Source: an uncultured euryarchaeote
GTDB taxonomy: Archaea > Thermoplasmatota > Poseidoniia > Poseidoniales > Thalassarchaeaceae
Length of the DNA: 14,095 nt
NCBI GenBank assembly: GCA_937876055.1
Contig: CALEIW010000041.1
Coordinates: forward strand, 1-14,095
Direction: 5' to 3'
Made by a program: the position numbers and the translations under genes
The notes under the pieces: generated by a model
Told to the model about the DNA's origin: nothing
Seen by the model: only the letters and a program-made list of their open reading frames with translations
Database searches by the model: none
Shown: piece by piece, positions 1 to 7,377 of the stretch
Position numbering within the stretch: position 1 is the stretch's first letter
Layout of the letters: each line of letters opens with the position of its first letter

Positions 1-1246
1 CATCGAATAGAGATGGCTTGAACTTCGACCATGAATTAGGACTTGTTCCGCCAACCGTCCCTACAGAGCCGGTCAGTACGTTGAGGAAATGCAAGGTGCG
101 ACTGACCTGCCAGCCGCCTAGGTTCCCAATCGCTGCACTCCGCCAGACATGTGTGCAAAGTTGAGTTCCCGCATTAGCAACAACCTCCCCTGCTTCGATT
201 ACTTGCTCAACTGGGATCTTACATTCCGCTGCTGCAAATTCTGGAGTATATTCTTCATATTCTTTCAGTAATAATTCGATAAATCGGTTAAACTCATTTG
301 GTTCATTGGGGTGAACTGCCGACATCCACATTTCCCAATTTACCTGAGTTTCCATGAACTCTCTATCGTACAACTCTCTTTCGAGAATCATCTTGGCCCA
401 AGCGAGGAAAAGAGCGGGTTCGCTACCTGGCCATGTTGGTAGCCAATGATCAGCCATTGCCGCTGTGTTGGATAGTCGTGGATCGATGACGATTAGTTTG
501 GCTCCATCCATCATCCCTTCGAGAATTCTTTGTGCATGAGGGTTGAAGTAATGTCCAGTTTCAAGGTGAGAAGATGTTAGTAAAATCACCTTGGCATTAG
601 TATGGTCTGGACTTGGTCTATCGTGTTGATGCCATAGAGCATAACCTGTTCGCGCTCCTGCCGAACAAATATTCGTGTGTGAATTGTGCCCATCAACACC
701 CCATGCTTTCAGAACTCGGTTAGCATACCCCTCGTGACCAGGCCTTCCCACGTGGTAGACGACTTTGTCTACACCTCCTGCTTTCAGAGAGGTGCGAATT
801 TTCTCAGCAATCTCGTCTAGAGCCTGTTCCCAAGTGATTTGTTCCCAGCCTCCTTCGCCTCTAGCGCCAACTCTACGAAGAGGGTGGAGTATTCTCTCAG
901 TGTCCTGAATTTGATTAATTGTCGCGGGTCCTTTGGCACAATTTCTGCCTCTACTTCCAGGGTGGTGTGGATTTCCTTCAAACTTTGTAACCTGACCTGT
1001 ATTTTTGTCAACATAAGCTAACATACCACAGGCTGATTCACAGTTGAAACAGGTTGTTGGAACTAGGGAGTAATTCTTTTCAATTCTTACCGGCCATGCA
1101 TTTGCGTCTAGTTCCTTGAAATCATGCCATTCGTTAGGAGATGGAAATTTTCTCAATTCTTCCGAATTGCCATCTGAATGTTCTCTATCGAGATTTGGAA
1201 TAATTCGCAATTTCTGGGCGAACTTTTCTATGAATGATTCAGCCAT
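1..1246 (-). CDS. Molybdopterin oxidoreductase catalytic subunit (DMSO reductase superfamily), partial
   Basis: Open from ATG at 1246 through the left window edge, giving 415 residues of a protein expected to be longer. Near the N-terminus is the family's [4Fe-4S] site, C66-x2-C69-x3-C73-x29-C103, followed by KGP. A stretch reading SHTNICSAGARTGY (about 190-201) aligns with the Mo-ligand region of polysulfide/thiosulfate reductase-, Nap- and formate dehydrogenase-like enzymes, making Cys194 the probable Mo ligand (inference). IDPR (254-257) and the GS/GT-rich segment near 395-400 fit pterin binding. No twin-arginine motif is visible in the first 60 residues, so export is not indicated. It follows the ferredoxin-NrfD gene by 9 bp with a GAGGCGA ribosome binding site, so the two are probably co-transcribed and form one complex. 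The substrate cannot be deduced; the C-terminal MopB_CT domain lies outside the window. Confidence 0.9.
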   Translation of the reverse strand, partial: MAESFIEKFAQKLRIIPNLDREHSDGNSEELRKFPSPNEWHDFKELDANAWPVRIEKNYSLVPTTCFNCESACGMLAYVDKNTGQVTKFEGNPHHPGSRGRNCAKGPATINQIQDTERILHPLRRVGARGEGGWEQITWEQALDEIAEKIRTSLKAGGVDKVVYHVGRPGHEGYANRVLKAWGVDGHNSHTNICSAGARTGYALWHQHDRPSPDHTNAKVILLTSSHLETGHYFNPHAQRILEGMMDGAKLIVIDPRLSNTAAMADHWLPTWPGSEPALFLAWAKMILERELYDREFMETQVNWEMWMSAVHPNEPNEFNRFIELLLKEYEEYTPEFAAAECKIPVEQVIEAGEVVANAGTQLCTHVWRSAAIGNLGGWQVSRTLHFLNVLTGSVGTVGGTSPNSWSKFKPSLFD

Positions 1247-1255
1247 TGTATCGCC

Positions 1256-2722
1256 TCAGTGTAAAGTCTCCAGTTGTGGTTGAATTACAGTATTGTGAGC
1301 ATGTCTACAAACTAGTATAATCAACACACTGGCTAAAGCCCAGTAAATTAATTCTGAAGAAATCAAAAATACCAAAGAGGAGACACCAAGGATGACCATC
1401 TCGATTAGCATCTTCAGAGTAAGATAGGGGTCTTTTGACCAATTTCTACCGCTGGCTTGACCAAATAACCAAGCAGTATAGATTCCCGTTAATGTAGCTA
1501 AAGGAATGCCAGCGATTGCTAGGTAATCTAGATAATTTCTGTCGAGGTCAAAGAAAATAACTGCGCCGCTACAAGCCAATACTGCTCCAAATGCGCCCAA
1601 GATATAGGCTCCTTTTACTAGCCATGAATTCCAATTTGGCCTCAGTAATACGTAGATAAATCTCTCTGGTCTGTCAAGATCCTTAATCAAGAGAAATCCG
1701 GTTATTCCTAGAAAAATCGTACTGCCAATTATCAATTGCCACCATAATTCATCGGTCATATCGATTAAACCAGCAAACATTGCTAACATAGCAACCAAAT
1801 ATGCTCCTGAAGCAATCGCCTTGGTTACTATGTATGCAGAAACTTCCCATCCCCAAAGTATGCCTTTCGAAGGCTGGTCATAGCTTCTCTTGGGTCGTTC
1901 CGCCTGTTCGTCTAGGCGTTCCATAACATCTCGGATAATGGCGCGATCTCGTGGATTTGCAGCTCTTGCCTTCTTTTCAAGTGCCAATTGAACGATCATC
2001 GAATTGGTATCCGAGGCACCCAACCTAGAATCGGCATACTTGGCAAAATGACCAACTCCTGCCGCTTGGTCAGTCCAGAGATATTCGCCTGAGCGTTCAG
2101 TGGCGTGAGGGTCAAGAATATCCTCACTGGTTTCGACATAGAATACGTTGGGTTTTGCCCCAGACTCTGGTTTTCGAACAGTCACTTCGTGTTCACTAAT
2201 GTAATTGGAAATTGATGAATTGGGGTCATCTAGGTCGCCGGAAATTATTGCTTCTACGGGACAAACAACCACACAAGAGGGTTCGTAGGAATTTTCTATT
2301 CTATGTGCGCAATAATTGCACTTTGCCGCTGTCCCCTTATTTGGGTCGATGTATAATGCATCGTAGGGGCAGGCCTGCATACAAGATTTACAACCAATAC
2401 AGCGGTCATCATCGAAATCGACGATTCCATCTTCCCGGGTGAAAAGCGCTGTCGTAGGGCAAATTGTGGTGCAAGGTGAATCCTCACAATGATTGCAACG
2501 ATGAACGCTAAATTCTCGGGTTACATCTGGATAGGTTCCTTTCTCAATATACTTGACATGGGTCCTGTTTACTCCTATCGGGACATCGTGTTCTGACTTA
2601 CAAGCGACGGTGCAGGCGTGGCACCCTATGCACTTACGATTGTCAATAACGAAGCCGAAATTAACCACGTCATCACTTCTTTGGGCTACGCCCAATACTT
2701 CGTTGGTTGACTGTTCACCCAA
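1256..2722 (-). CDS. Fused 4Fe-4S ferredoxin (PsrB/DmsB-like) and NrfD-like membrane protein
   Basis: 488 residues in two parts. Residues 24-160 carry 16 cysteines in the arrangement of four [4Fe-4S] clusters seen in PsrB/DmsB/NrfC-type subunits: 31/34/37/41, 76/79/84/88, 108/111/114/118 and 135/138/150/154. After a polar linker (about 165-285), residues 290-475 are membrane-spanning with roughly six helices (about 295-318, 328-346, 370-392, 398-420, 436-456, 458-472), beginning with the GAYLVAMLAMFAG pattern typical of the first NrfD/PsrC helix. In most known complexes these are two proteins. The likely role is to pass electrons between a membrane quinone and the adjacent Mo subunit. No Tat signal is seen. 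The only upstream start in frame is TTG at 2722, overlapping the TraB-type gene by 8 bp; a slightly later start is possible because conserved sequence begins near residue 24. Confidence 0.85.
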   Translation of the reverse strand: MGEQSTNEVLGVAQRSDDVVNFGFVIDNRKCIGCHACTVACKSEHDVPIGVNRTHVKYIEKGTYPDVTREFSVHRCNHCEDSPCTTICPTTALFTREDGIVDFDDDRCIGCKSCMQACPYDALYIDPNKGTAAKCNYCAHRIENSYEPSCVVVCPVEAIISGDLDDPNSSISNYISEHEVTVRKPESGAKPNVFYVETSEDILDPHATERSGEYLWTDQAAGVGHFAKYADSRLGASDTNSMIVQLALEKKARAANPRDRAIIRDVMERLDEQAERPKRSYDQPSKGILWGWEVSAYIVTKAIASGAYLVAMLAMFAGLIDMTDELWWQLIIGSTIFLGITGFLLIKDLDRPERFIYVLLRPNWNSWLVKGAYILGAFGAVLACSGAVIFFDLDRNYLDYLAIAGIPLATLTGIYTAWLFGQASGRNWSKDPYLTLKMLIEMVILGVSSLVFLISSELIYWALASVLIILVCRHAHNTVIQPQLETLH

Positions 2723-3872
2723 TAATCATGCCCACGATTGCACCGCCTGCGAGCCATGCACCGAGGGCTGAGCCTAAGTTTCCAAACGCGGTCACAAGCA
2801 GTACCTTTCCCACGCGATTTCGATAGAATAAGCTGTAATTTTGTAGTGCTAGAAACTCCGTTGCATCTCCTCCAGTTGGGGCGGCTATCTTCAGTTGGGT
2901 GTATCCCGCGAACCAACCTGCTGCTAAAGTGGGATTCAAACTTGTAATCGGGCTAGCCAATGCTCCAACTAATATCGAGAGGGGATGCCCTCGGGCTAAT
3001 GCGATACCTAATCCTGCTAGTATTGCATTTGCCGCAGTCCAATACCACAATGTATCTTTCAAAGCTTCAGTATCTCCATTCCAAAATAGGTAGCCAACGA
3101 CAGATAAGAGGAAGATTGGAATTGTCCACATCACAATCTTTGGCCAAACTGGTTTAGGTGGTTCAGAAGACAATTCGCTTAGTCTTGATGTGGTTTCAAG
3201 CGCCGGTTTCTCAAGATGCTCAATTATTCCATTTATGTGACCTGCTCCGACAACAGCGAGAACCTTTCCTTTCCCTCTGACCTGTTGGATTCTACCTGCC
3301 AAAAACGCGTCTCGCTCATCAATCAAAACTTCTCCAGCACGGGGAGCCGCCTCTCTTGCTTCTTCCATCATAGTTGTCAATAAATCGGAGTCTTCGATTA
3401 ATTCATCGAGGTCAAATTCTTCATCATCTTCTTCCCATAGTAGTGCATTCAAAACGCGCCATTTTTCTCTCAAGCCCATTTTTCTCCAAGCCCGTCGTAA
3501 GGTGATAACCACATCTCTGTCGATAAGGGCGTGGTCTACCCCATTTTCATCAGCCACCTCGATAGCCGCGAGTAGTTCGGCTCCAGGCTTTTCTCCTGTT
3601 TCCATACCCATCCGTCTCTGTTGTGCTGCTAGAGCAGATTGTAGCAGGATCATCGAAGACCTTCCTTCACTGATTATTTTCAATAGGTCGTCATTATCCA
3701 AATCGTCAGGCTGTTGCAATGATTTCAATCTAGAATCACAGAGCTCAACGGCAACCAAGTTTGGTTTCCATTCCTCTATTTGTTCTCTAACTAATTCCAC
3801 AGATGCAGTGCTGACGTGAGCGGTTCCAATAATTCGTAAATTATCATCGATATCGACTATATTCTGCCCCAT
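2715..3872 (-). CDS. TraB/PrgY (GumN-like) family membrane protein
   Basis: 385 residues. The N-terminal domain has the TraB-family signature IIGTAHVS (residues 14-21), followed by VAVELCDSR about 20 residues later and VVGAGHINGI near residue 215. These GTAH and GxGH elements are the conserved features of the family, which has been proposed to be metalloprotease-like; the function in archaea is unproven. The C-terminal third, from about residue 245, is hydrophobic with about four or more membrane helices (WTIPIFLLSVVGYLFW, the AANAILAGLGIALA region, SILVGALASPITSL, and the extreme C-terminus). A TTG immediately upstream at 3875 is also in frame, but the GAGGTGA ribosome binding site sits 4 bases before the ATG at 3872 and only 1 base before the TTG, so ATG is preferred. 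It follows folP by 9 bp and overlaps the start of the redox gene, implying one transcript. Confidence 0.85.
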   Translation of the reverse strand: MGQNIVDIDDNLRIIGTAHVSTASVELVREQIEEWKPNLVAVELCDSRLKSLQQPDDLDNDDLLKIISEGRSSMILLQSALAAQQRRMGMETGEKPGAELLAAIEVADENGVDHALIDRDVVITLRRAWRKMGLREKWRVLNALLWEEDDEEFDLDELIEDSDLLTTMMEEAREAAPRAGEVLIDERDAFLAGRIQQVRGKGKVLAVVGAGHINGIIEHLEKPALETTSRLSELSSEPPKPVWPKIVMWTIPIFLLSVVGYLFWNGDTEALKDTLWYWTAANAILAGLGIALARGHPLSILVGALASPITSLNPTLAAGWFAGYTQLKIAAPTGGDATEFLALQNYSLFYRNRVGKVLLVTAFGNLGSALGAWLAGGAIVGMIIG

Positions 3873-3881
3873 CAAATCACC

Positions 3882-4715
3882 TCAATCGATTGCGCGCATA
3901 GCCGCATACATGTCGGCGTGCTCACGCACATCGTGTACCCTGATGATATCGACTCCTTTGGATGCGGCCATCGCTGCGATTCCTAAACTTCCGGCCAACC
4001 TCTCTTCACTATCACTCCGGCCGAGCAGATCAGCAAACATTCGTTTCCTACTTACCCCCCACATCAATGGCATATCTTGCCTAGGGACAATTTCTTTGCC
4101 TGCGGCCAATAATGATAGATTGTGCTCAAGTAATTTACCAAAACCTATTCCTGGATCTGTAACAATCATATCAGGATTTAATCCTAAATTGACTAACTTT
4201 TGAGCTGTGATGTCAAGTCTTTCACGAACTTCTGATACTACATCACCGTAACTAGGGTTATTTTGCATATTTTCAGGTAATCCTTGCATATGCATTATAC
4301 AAATAGGACATTTTTTTTCTATGATTACATCTACCATATTTGGGTCGGATAAGGAACTTACATCATTCACCAAATCTGCACCGAAATCTAGCGCGGCCTT
4401 GGCAACAGAAGCACGTCTTGTATCTATTGAAATTCCAACATCAGGAAGAGCGGTTCTAACCGCCTTAATTACCGGTAAAACACGATTCATTTCTTCATCT
4501 ATGGCTACAGGTTCTGCCCCGGGTCTTGTAGACTCGCCGCCAATATCTAGCCAATCTGCCCCATCCTCTACCATTTGCTTGGCGCGGGACAAAGCATCGT
4601 CAACCGAATCAACTCTTGAATCAGCATGAAATGAGTCAGGGGTTATGTTCAGAATCCCCATTATTCTTGGAAAACCATCGCTTCGGCGATTTAGAATAGG
4701 TCTCCAGTCGGCCAT
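3882..4715 (-). CDS. folP: Dihydropteroate synthase
   Basis: 277 residues with a complete set of DHPS (TIM barrel) motifs: GILNITPDSFHADSR near the N-terminus, DIGGESTRPGAEPV (pterin/pyrophosphate loop), SIDTRR, NDVSS, IMHMQG, VTDPGIGFGK, GVSRKR, and the final IRVHDV. The enzyme condenses p-aminobenzoate with dihydropterin pyrophosphate to give dihydropteroate in folate synthesis; it is cytosolic. The frame stays open upstream to a TTG at 4763, but ATG at 4715 is chosen because GGGAGGT lies 5 bases before it and the conserved barrel starts shortly after. It is first in the leftward operon. The coding strand carries a run of eight A near 4311-4318 (codons for Glu-Lys-Lys); the frame is intact across it. 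The final stretch of the DHPS motif usually written SRKS reads SRKR here. Confidence 0.95.
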   Translation of the reverse strand: MADWRPILNRRSDGFPRIMGILNITPDSFHADSRVDSVDDALSRAKQMVEDGADWLDIGGESTRPGAEPVAIDEEMNRVLPVIKAVRTALPDVGISIDTRRASVAKAALDFGADLVNDVSSLSDPNMVDVIIEKKCPICIMHMQGLPENMQNNPSYGDVVSEVRERLDITAQKLVNLGLNPDMIVTDPGIGFGKLLEHNLSLLAAGKEIVPRQDMPLMWGVSRKRMFADLLGRSDSEERLAGSLGIAAMAASKGVDIIRVHDVREHADMYAAMRAID

Positions 4716-4770
4716 TTCAGACCTCCCATTAGACGCACCCTTTATGATGTGACGGAGCGGCAATCCGTCA
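4716..4770. promoter_or_regulatory. Divergent promoter region between folP and the rightward operon
   Basis: This 55-bp gap is the only non-coding DNA between two divergent operons and must hold start signals for both, unless a promoter lies inside a gene. An AT-rich TTTATGATG stretch at 4741-4749 is about 27 bases before the ATG at 4771, which is where an archaeal TATA element would sit for a leaderless rightward transcript; no ribosome binding site is seen before that ATG. The same stretch read on the minus strand (CATCATAAAG) lies about 30 bases upstream of folP's ribosome binding site region, so it could serve leftward transcription too. The positions are seen; the promoter function is inferred. 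Confidence 0.35.
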
Positions 4771-5439
4771 ATGGTTTTGGGCGACGAGCCTTCTAATAGG
4801 GTAGAAAATACCTCTCAACAAGGTATTGCAGCCGCTGCTAAGGAAGAACTTCCAACCAATGATGCACTGGAATTAATGGAATCAATTCTACAGCGTTTAC
4901 AACCTAAAGATAGGCATGAAATTCGAGATATGATTACAAATCGTGGCTGGCTATCTGGGGTATTATTGATGATGTCTGGATTGTTCTGGTGGATAGCTGT
5001 GCAAAAAGGCTCAGAAGCCCTGAACAACGCAGACATACCCGATTCATTATTGGGTGATTTTGACTTTTCCATGTTAGCAAAGATGGTTCCTGTAGTAGTC
5101 TTCTTTGCAACCGTGGTTTGGAGCGTTGGAAGAGAAAGGGGACATGCTTCAATGTCAAATTTAGGTGGTTTACTCGTTGTAATTGCAGTATACTACATCC
5201 TAGAACCGCTTGGATTCGCTTTACTTACAAACGACGTAGCTACTCAAACTGCAACATTCGCCAGCCTACGACTTCTTGCTTTGGCAATAATGATTCATTA
5301 CTCTGCGAAGTTATTCATCGACGCCTGGCTACTTCAATGGGTCAGATTGCAAATGATTAACATGCCAGTAGACTTAATTCCCGATTTTAGTGAGTCATCT
5401 GACATGGGTCAGGCTGATGAAGTCGGCCCTTCTGCGTAA
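4771..5439 (+). CDS. Unrecognised four-helix membrane protein
   Basis: 222 residues; I do not recognise the family. The first 58 residues are polar and include an acidic, probably helical stretch (about 30-56). Four hydrophobic segments follow at about 60-77, 103-120, 131-152 and 163-186, and the protein ends in a short acidic tail (about 200-222). The loop between the first two segments is acidic (DIPDSLLGDFDF). The start is ATG at 4771, with no visible ribosome binding site, which fits a leaderless message at the head of an operon. It ends 4 bp before the preferred trm56 start and is probably co-transcribed with trm56 and carAB. No catalytic motif is visible, and no function is assigned. 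Confidence 0.75.
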   Translation: MVLGDEPSNRVENTSQQGIAAAAKEELPTNDALELMESILQRLQPKDRHEIRDMITNRGWLSGVLLMMSGLFWWIAVQKGSEALNNADIPDSLLGDFDFSMLAKMVPVVVFFATVVWSVGRERGHASMSNLGGLLVVIAVYYILEPLGFALLTNDVATQTATFASLRLLALAIMIHYSAKLFIDAWLLQWVRLQMINMPVDLIPDFSESSDMGQADEVGPSA

Positions 5440-5443
5440 TCGC

Positions 5444-6007
5444 ATGGCTGCTTCGAACCGAAGGGTCTCAGTTCTGAGATTAGGGCACCGAAGAGAGCGT
5501 GACAAGCGCATTACCAGCCATCTCGGTTTGACAGCTAGAGCATTTGGCGCGGATGAAGTTATTCTGGCTGGAGAAGAAGACGAGTCTGCCATAGAAACTT
5601 GGAGATCAGTAAGTGAGAGGTTTGGAGGCGATTTTGAATGTCGATACGAAGTTAATCCTATGTCTTTCCTTCGTCGATTCGCCAAAGATGCAGGAGACGG
5701 AAAACCGGGTCAAATAGTACACCTCACCATGTATGGAGAATCTTGGAGGGAATCTCTTTCCTCAATTGAAAGCAATCGCCCAATGGTAATTGTAGTCGGA
5801 GGGACTAAAGTTCCAGGTGAAGTATTCAGGTTAGCAAACTACAACATTTCTATTGGTAATCAACCACATTCAGAAGTGGCTGCGTTGGGTGTTTTCCTCG
5901 AATCTCTAATAGGGCAAATCGATGAGTCTAAACACTTTCAAGGCGGAGAAATTCAGGTTGTCCCTAGTCTAGATCGAAAGAAGGTCATGAGCCTTGAAGA
6001 AGAGTGA
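5444..6007 (+). CDS. trm56: tRNA (cytidine(56)-2'-O)-methyltransferase (archaeal Trm56)
   Basis: 187 residues, close to the usual length of archaeal Trm56, a SPOUT-class (SpoU-TrmD) enzyme that uses S-adenosylmethionine to 2'-O-methylate C56 in the T-loop of archaeal tRNAs. The N-terminus shows the characteristic VLRLGHRRERDKRITSHLGL and ARAFGAD sequence. The C-terminal half has the knotted SAM site: VIVVGGTKVPGEVF followed by NISIGNQPHSEVAALGVFL. The frame is open further upstream (ATG at 5417, GTG at 5390), but family members start just before the RVSVLRLGHR block, so ATG at 5444 is preferred although its ribosome binding site is weak. The stop overlaps a possible GTG start of carA, so the two genes are coupled. 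Confidence 0.9.
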   Translation: MAASNRRVSVLRLGHRRERDKRITSHLGLTARAFGADEVILAGEEDESAIETWRSVSERFGGDFECRYEVNPMSFLRRFAKDAGDGKPGQIVHLTMYGESWRESLSSIESNRPMVIVVGGTKVPGEVFRLANYNISIGNQPHSEVAALGVFLESLIGQIDESKHFQGGEIQVVPSLDRKKVMSLEEE

Positions 6008-6051
6008 AAACACTCTCAATGATTAATAGGCTCTTTCAGGGAGCATCGCTG

Positions 6052-7377
6052 ATGTCGGAGAACCCTCCCGGCAGAGGATTCACTCCCGGCGCTGATGTTT
6101 CAGGTGTTAAAAACCCGCCAAGTTTCCCTGATGCAGCGGATGCTCTGTTAGATTCTAACACTCCAGAGCCACTTTCAGGGGCAGATGGATTATTGTTACT
6201 AGCCGATGGTACACGCTATCGTGGGCGACTATTTGGAGCGCCTAAAATCGCTGAAGGAGAGTTAGTCTTCACTACTGGAATGGCTGGTTATCAAGAGAGT
6301 TTAACCGACCCCTCTTTCGCAGGACAGGTTCTGACATTTACATGGCCCTTGCTTGGAAATTACGGGGTACACGCAGGAACCTCAGAATCCGCGGGAGTTT
6401 GGCCAAGGGGTGTTGTTTGTAGACAATTGATGGAAGTCCCCGATCACAGAGATGCCATAGGGAGCGTACATGATCTTCTATTTGCTCATGAAGTTCCGGG
6501 TATCCAAGACATCGACACAAGGGAATTGACTCGCCGGGTTAGAGAGCACGGCACGGTTCTGTGTATCTTTGGTCCGGCAGAAGCGGAAAGAGAAATGCTA
6601 GTTCGACTCGATGAAATGACACCTCCTGATGCTGAGGATTTAGTGGCTGAAGTGACATGTGATGAGGCGGTAATTATCAATCCAGGTGCAGTCGATGAGG
6701 AAGGTAAATCGCTTCCTCGTTTGGCGGCTATTGATTGTGGAGTCAAGTACAATATTCTTCGAGAATTATCTCAACGATTTGAGGTAGTTTGGTTTCCAGC
6801 GACTACAACATTCGATGAGATTTTGAAATGGGAACCGGATGCATTCTTCGCTTCGAATGGTCCAGGTGACCCAGCCCATCCAGGAGCGGCAACAAACGCT
6901 AAACATAGTTTAGCCGCGGCGGTTAGAGCCGGTTTACCGGTTATGGGTATTTGTCTAGGTCACCAGTTAATGGGGCTAGCAGCAGGTCTACGAACTTACA
7001 AACTGAGATACGGACACAGAGGGGCAAACCAACCTGTAGTAGACCTTGAAAGCGGTCGAGTGTATATTACTAGCCAGAATCATGGATTTGCGGTCGAGGA
7101 CCCCGAAAAAGGGATGCTCGCACCCCATCCATCTGGTGCTTGTTCAGCCCGTTCGGGCAACGAACTTGAGGCTCCATTCAAGGTTAGATACGTCAATGCC
7201 AACGATAGAACTGTAGAAGGTCTAGACTTGATTGGCAAAAGGGCCTTCACAATCCAATATCATCCAGAAGCTTGCCCAGGTCCACATGACGCATCTCCTC
7301 TATTCGACAGATTCGCTAGTATGGTAGCGGATCATTTAGCGGGAATTCCAATCCCCACCTCAGGAGGAGATAGTTGA
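6052..7377 (+). CDS. carA: Carbamoyl phosphate synthetase, small (glutaminase) subunit
   Basis: 441 residues from ATG at 6052. The CPSase small-chain N-terminal domain begins about residue 45 (LLLADGTRYRGRLFG, then ELVFTTGMAGYQESLTDPSF). A class I glutamine amidotransferase domain covers about 224-432, with the nucleophile Cys301 in GICLGHQ, the conserved SQNHGF, and the His404/Glu406 pair in QYHPEA. It hydrolyses glutamine and channels ammonia to CarB. Compared with typical CarA (about 370-380 residues), there is an extra low-complexity N-terminus of about 40 residues rich in Pro, Gly and Asp. ATG 6052 has a GGGAG-type ribosome binding site 8 bases upstream; a longer form from GTG at 6004, overlapping the trm56 stop, is also possible. 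The end overlaps carB by one base (TGATG). Confidence 0.95.
   Translation: MSENPPGRGFTPGADVSGVKNPPSFPDAADALLDSNTPEPLSGADGLLLLADGTRYRGRLFGAPKIAEGELVFTTGMAGYQESLTDPSFAGQVLTFTWPLLGNYGVHAGTSESAGVWPRGVVCRQLMEVPDHRDAIGSVHDLLFAHEVPGIQDIDTRELTRRVREHGTVLCIFGPAEAEREMLVRLDEMTPPDAEDLVAEVTCDEAVIINPGAVDEEGKSLPRLAAIDCGVKYNILRELSQRFEVVWFPATTTFDEILKWEPDAFFASNGPGDPAHPGAATNAKHSLAAAVRAGLPVMGICLGHQLMGLAAGLRTYKLRYGHRGANQPVVDLESGRVYITSQNHGFAVEDPEKGMLAPHPSGACSARSGNELEAPFKVRYVNANDRTVEGLDLIGKRAFTIQYHPEACPGPHDASPLFDRFASMVADHLAGIPIPTSGGDS

Noticed and set aside
839..1021. Open frames on the + strand opposite the Mo subunit
   Set aside because: They lie fully antisense to a well-supported catalytic domain and show no recognisable protein features.
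1..1246. Selenocysteine-type formate dehydrogenase
   Set aside because: There is no in-frame TGA in the sequenced part; the Mo-ligand position carries an ordinary Cys codon.
4311..4318. Run of eight T (A8 on the coding strand) in folP as a possible terminator or frameshift
   Set aside because: The folP frame and its conserved motifs continue intact on both sides, and no stem precedes the run.
5365..5385. DLIPDF at the end of the membrane protein, resembling the YkvA-family motif
   Set aside because: The surrounding residues do not fit a YkvA domain and the match is only six residues.
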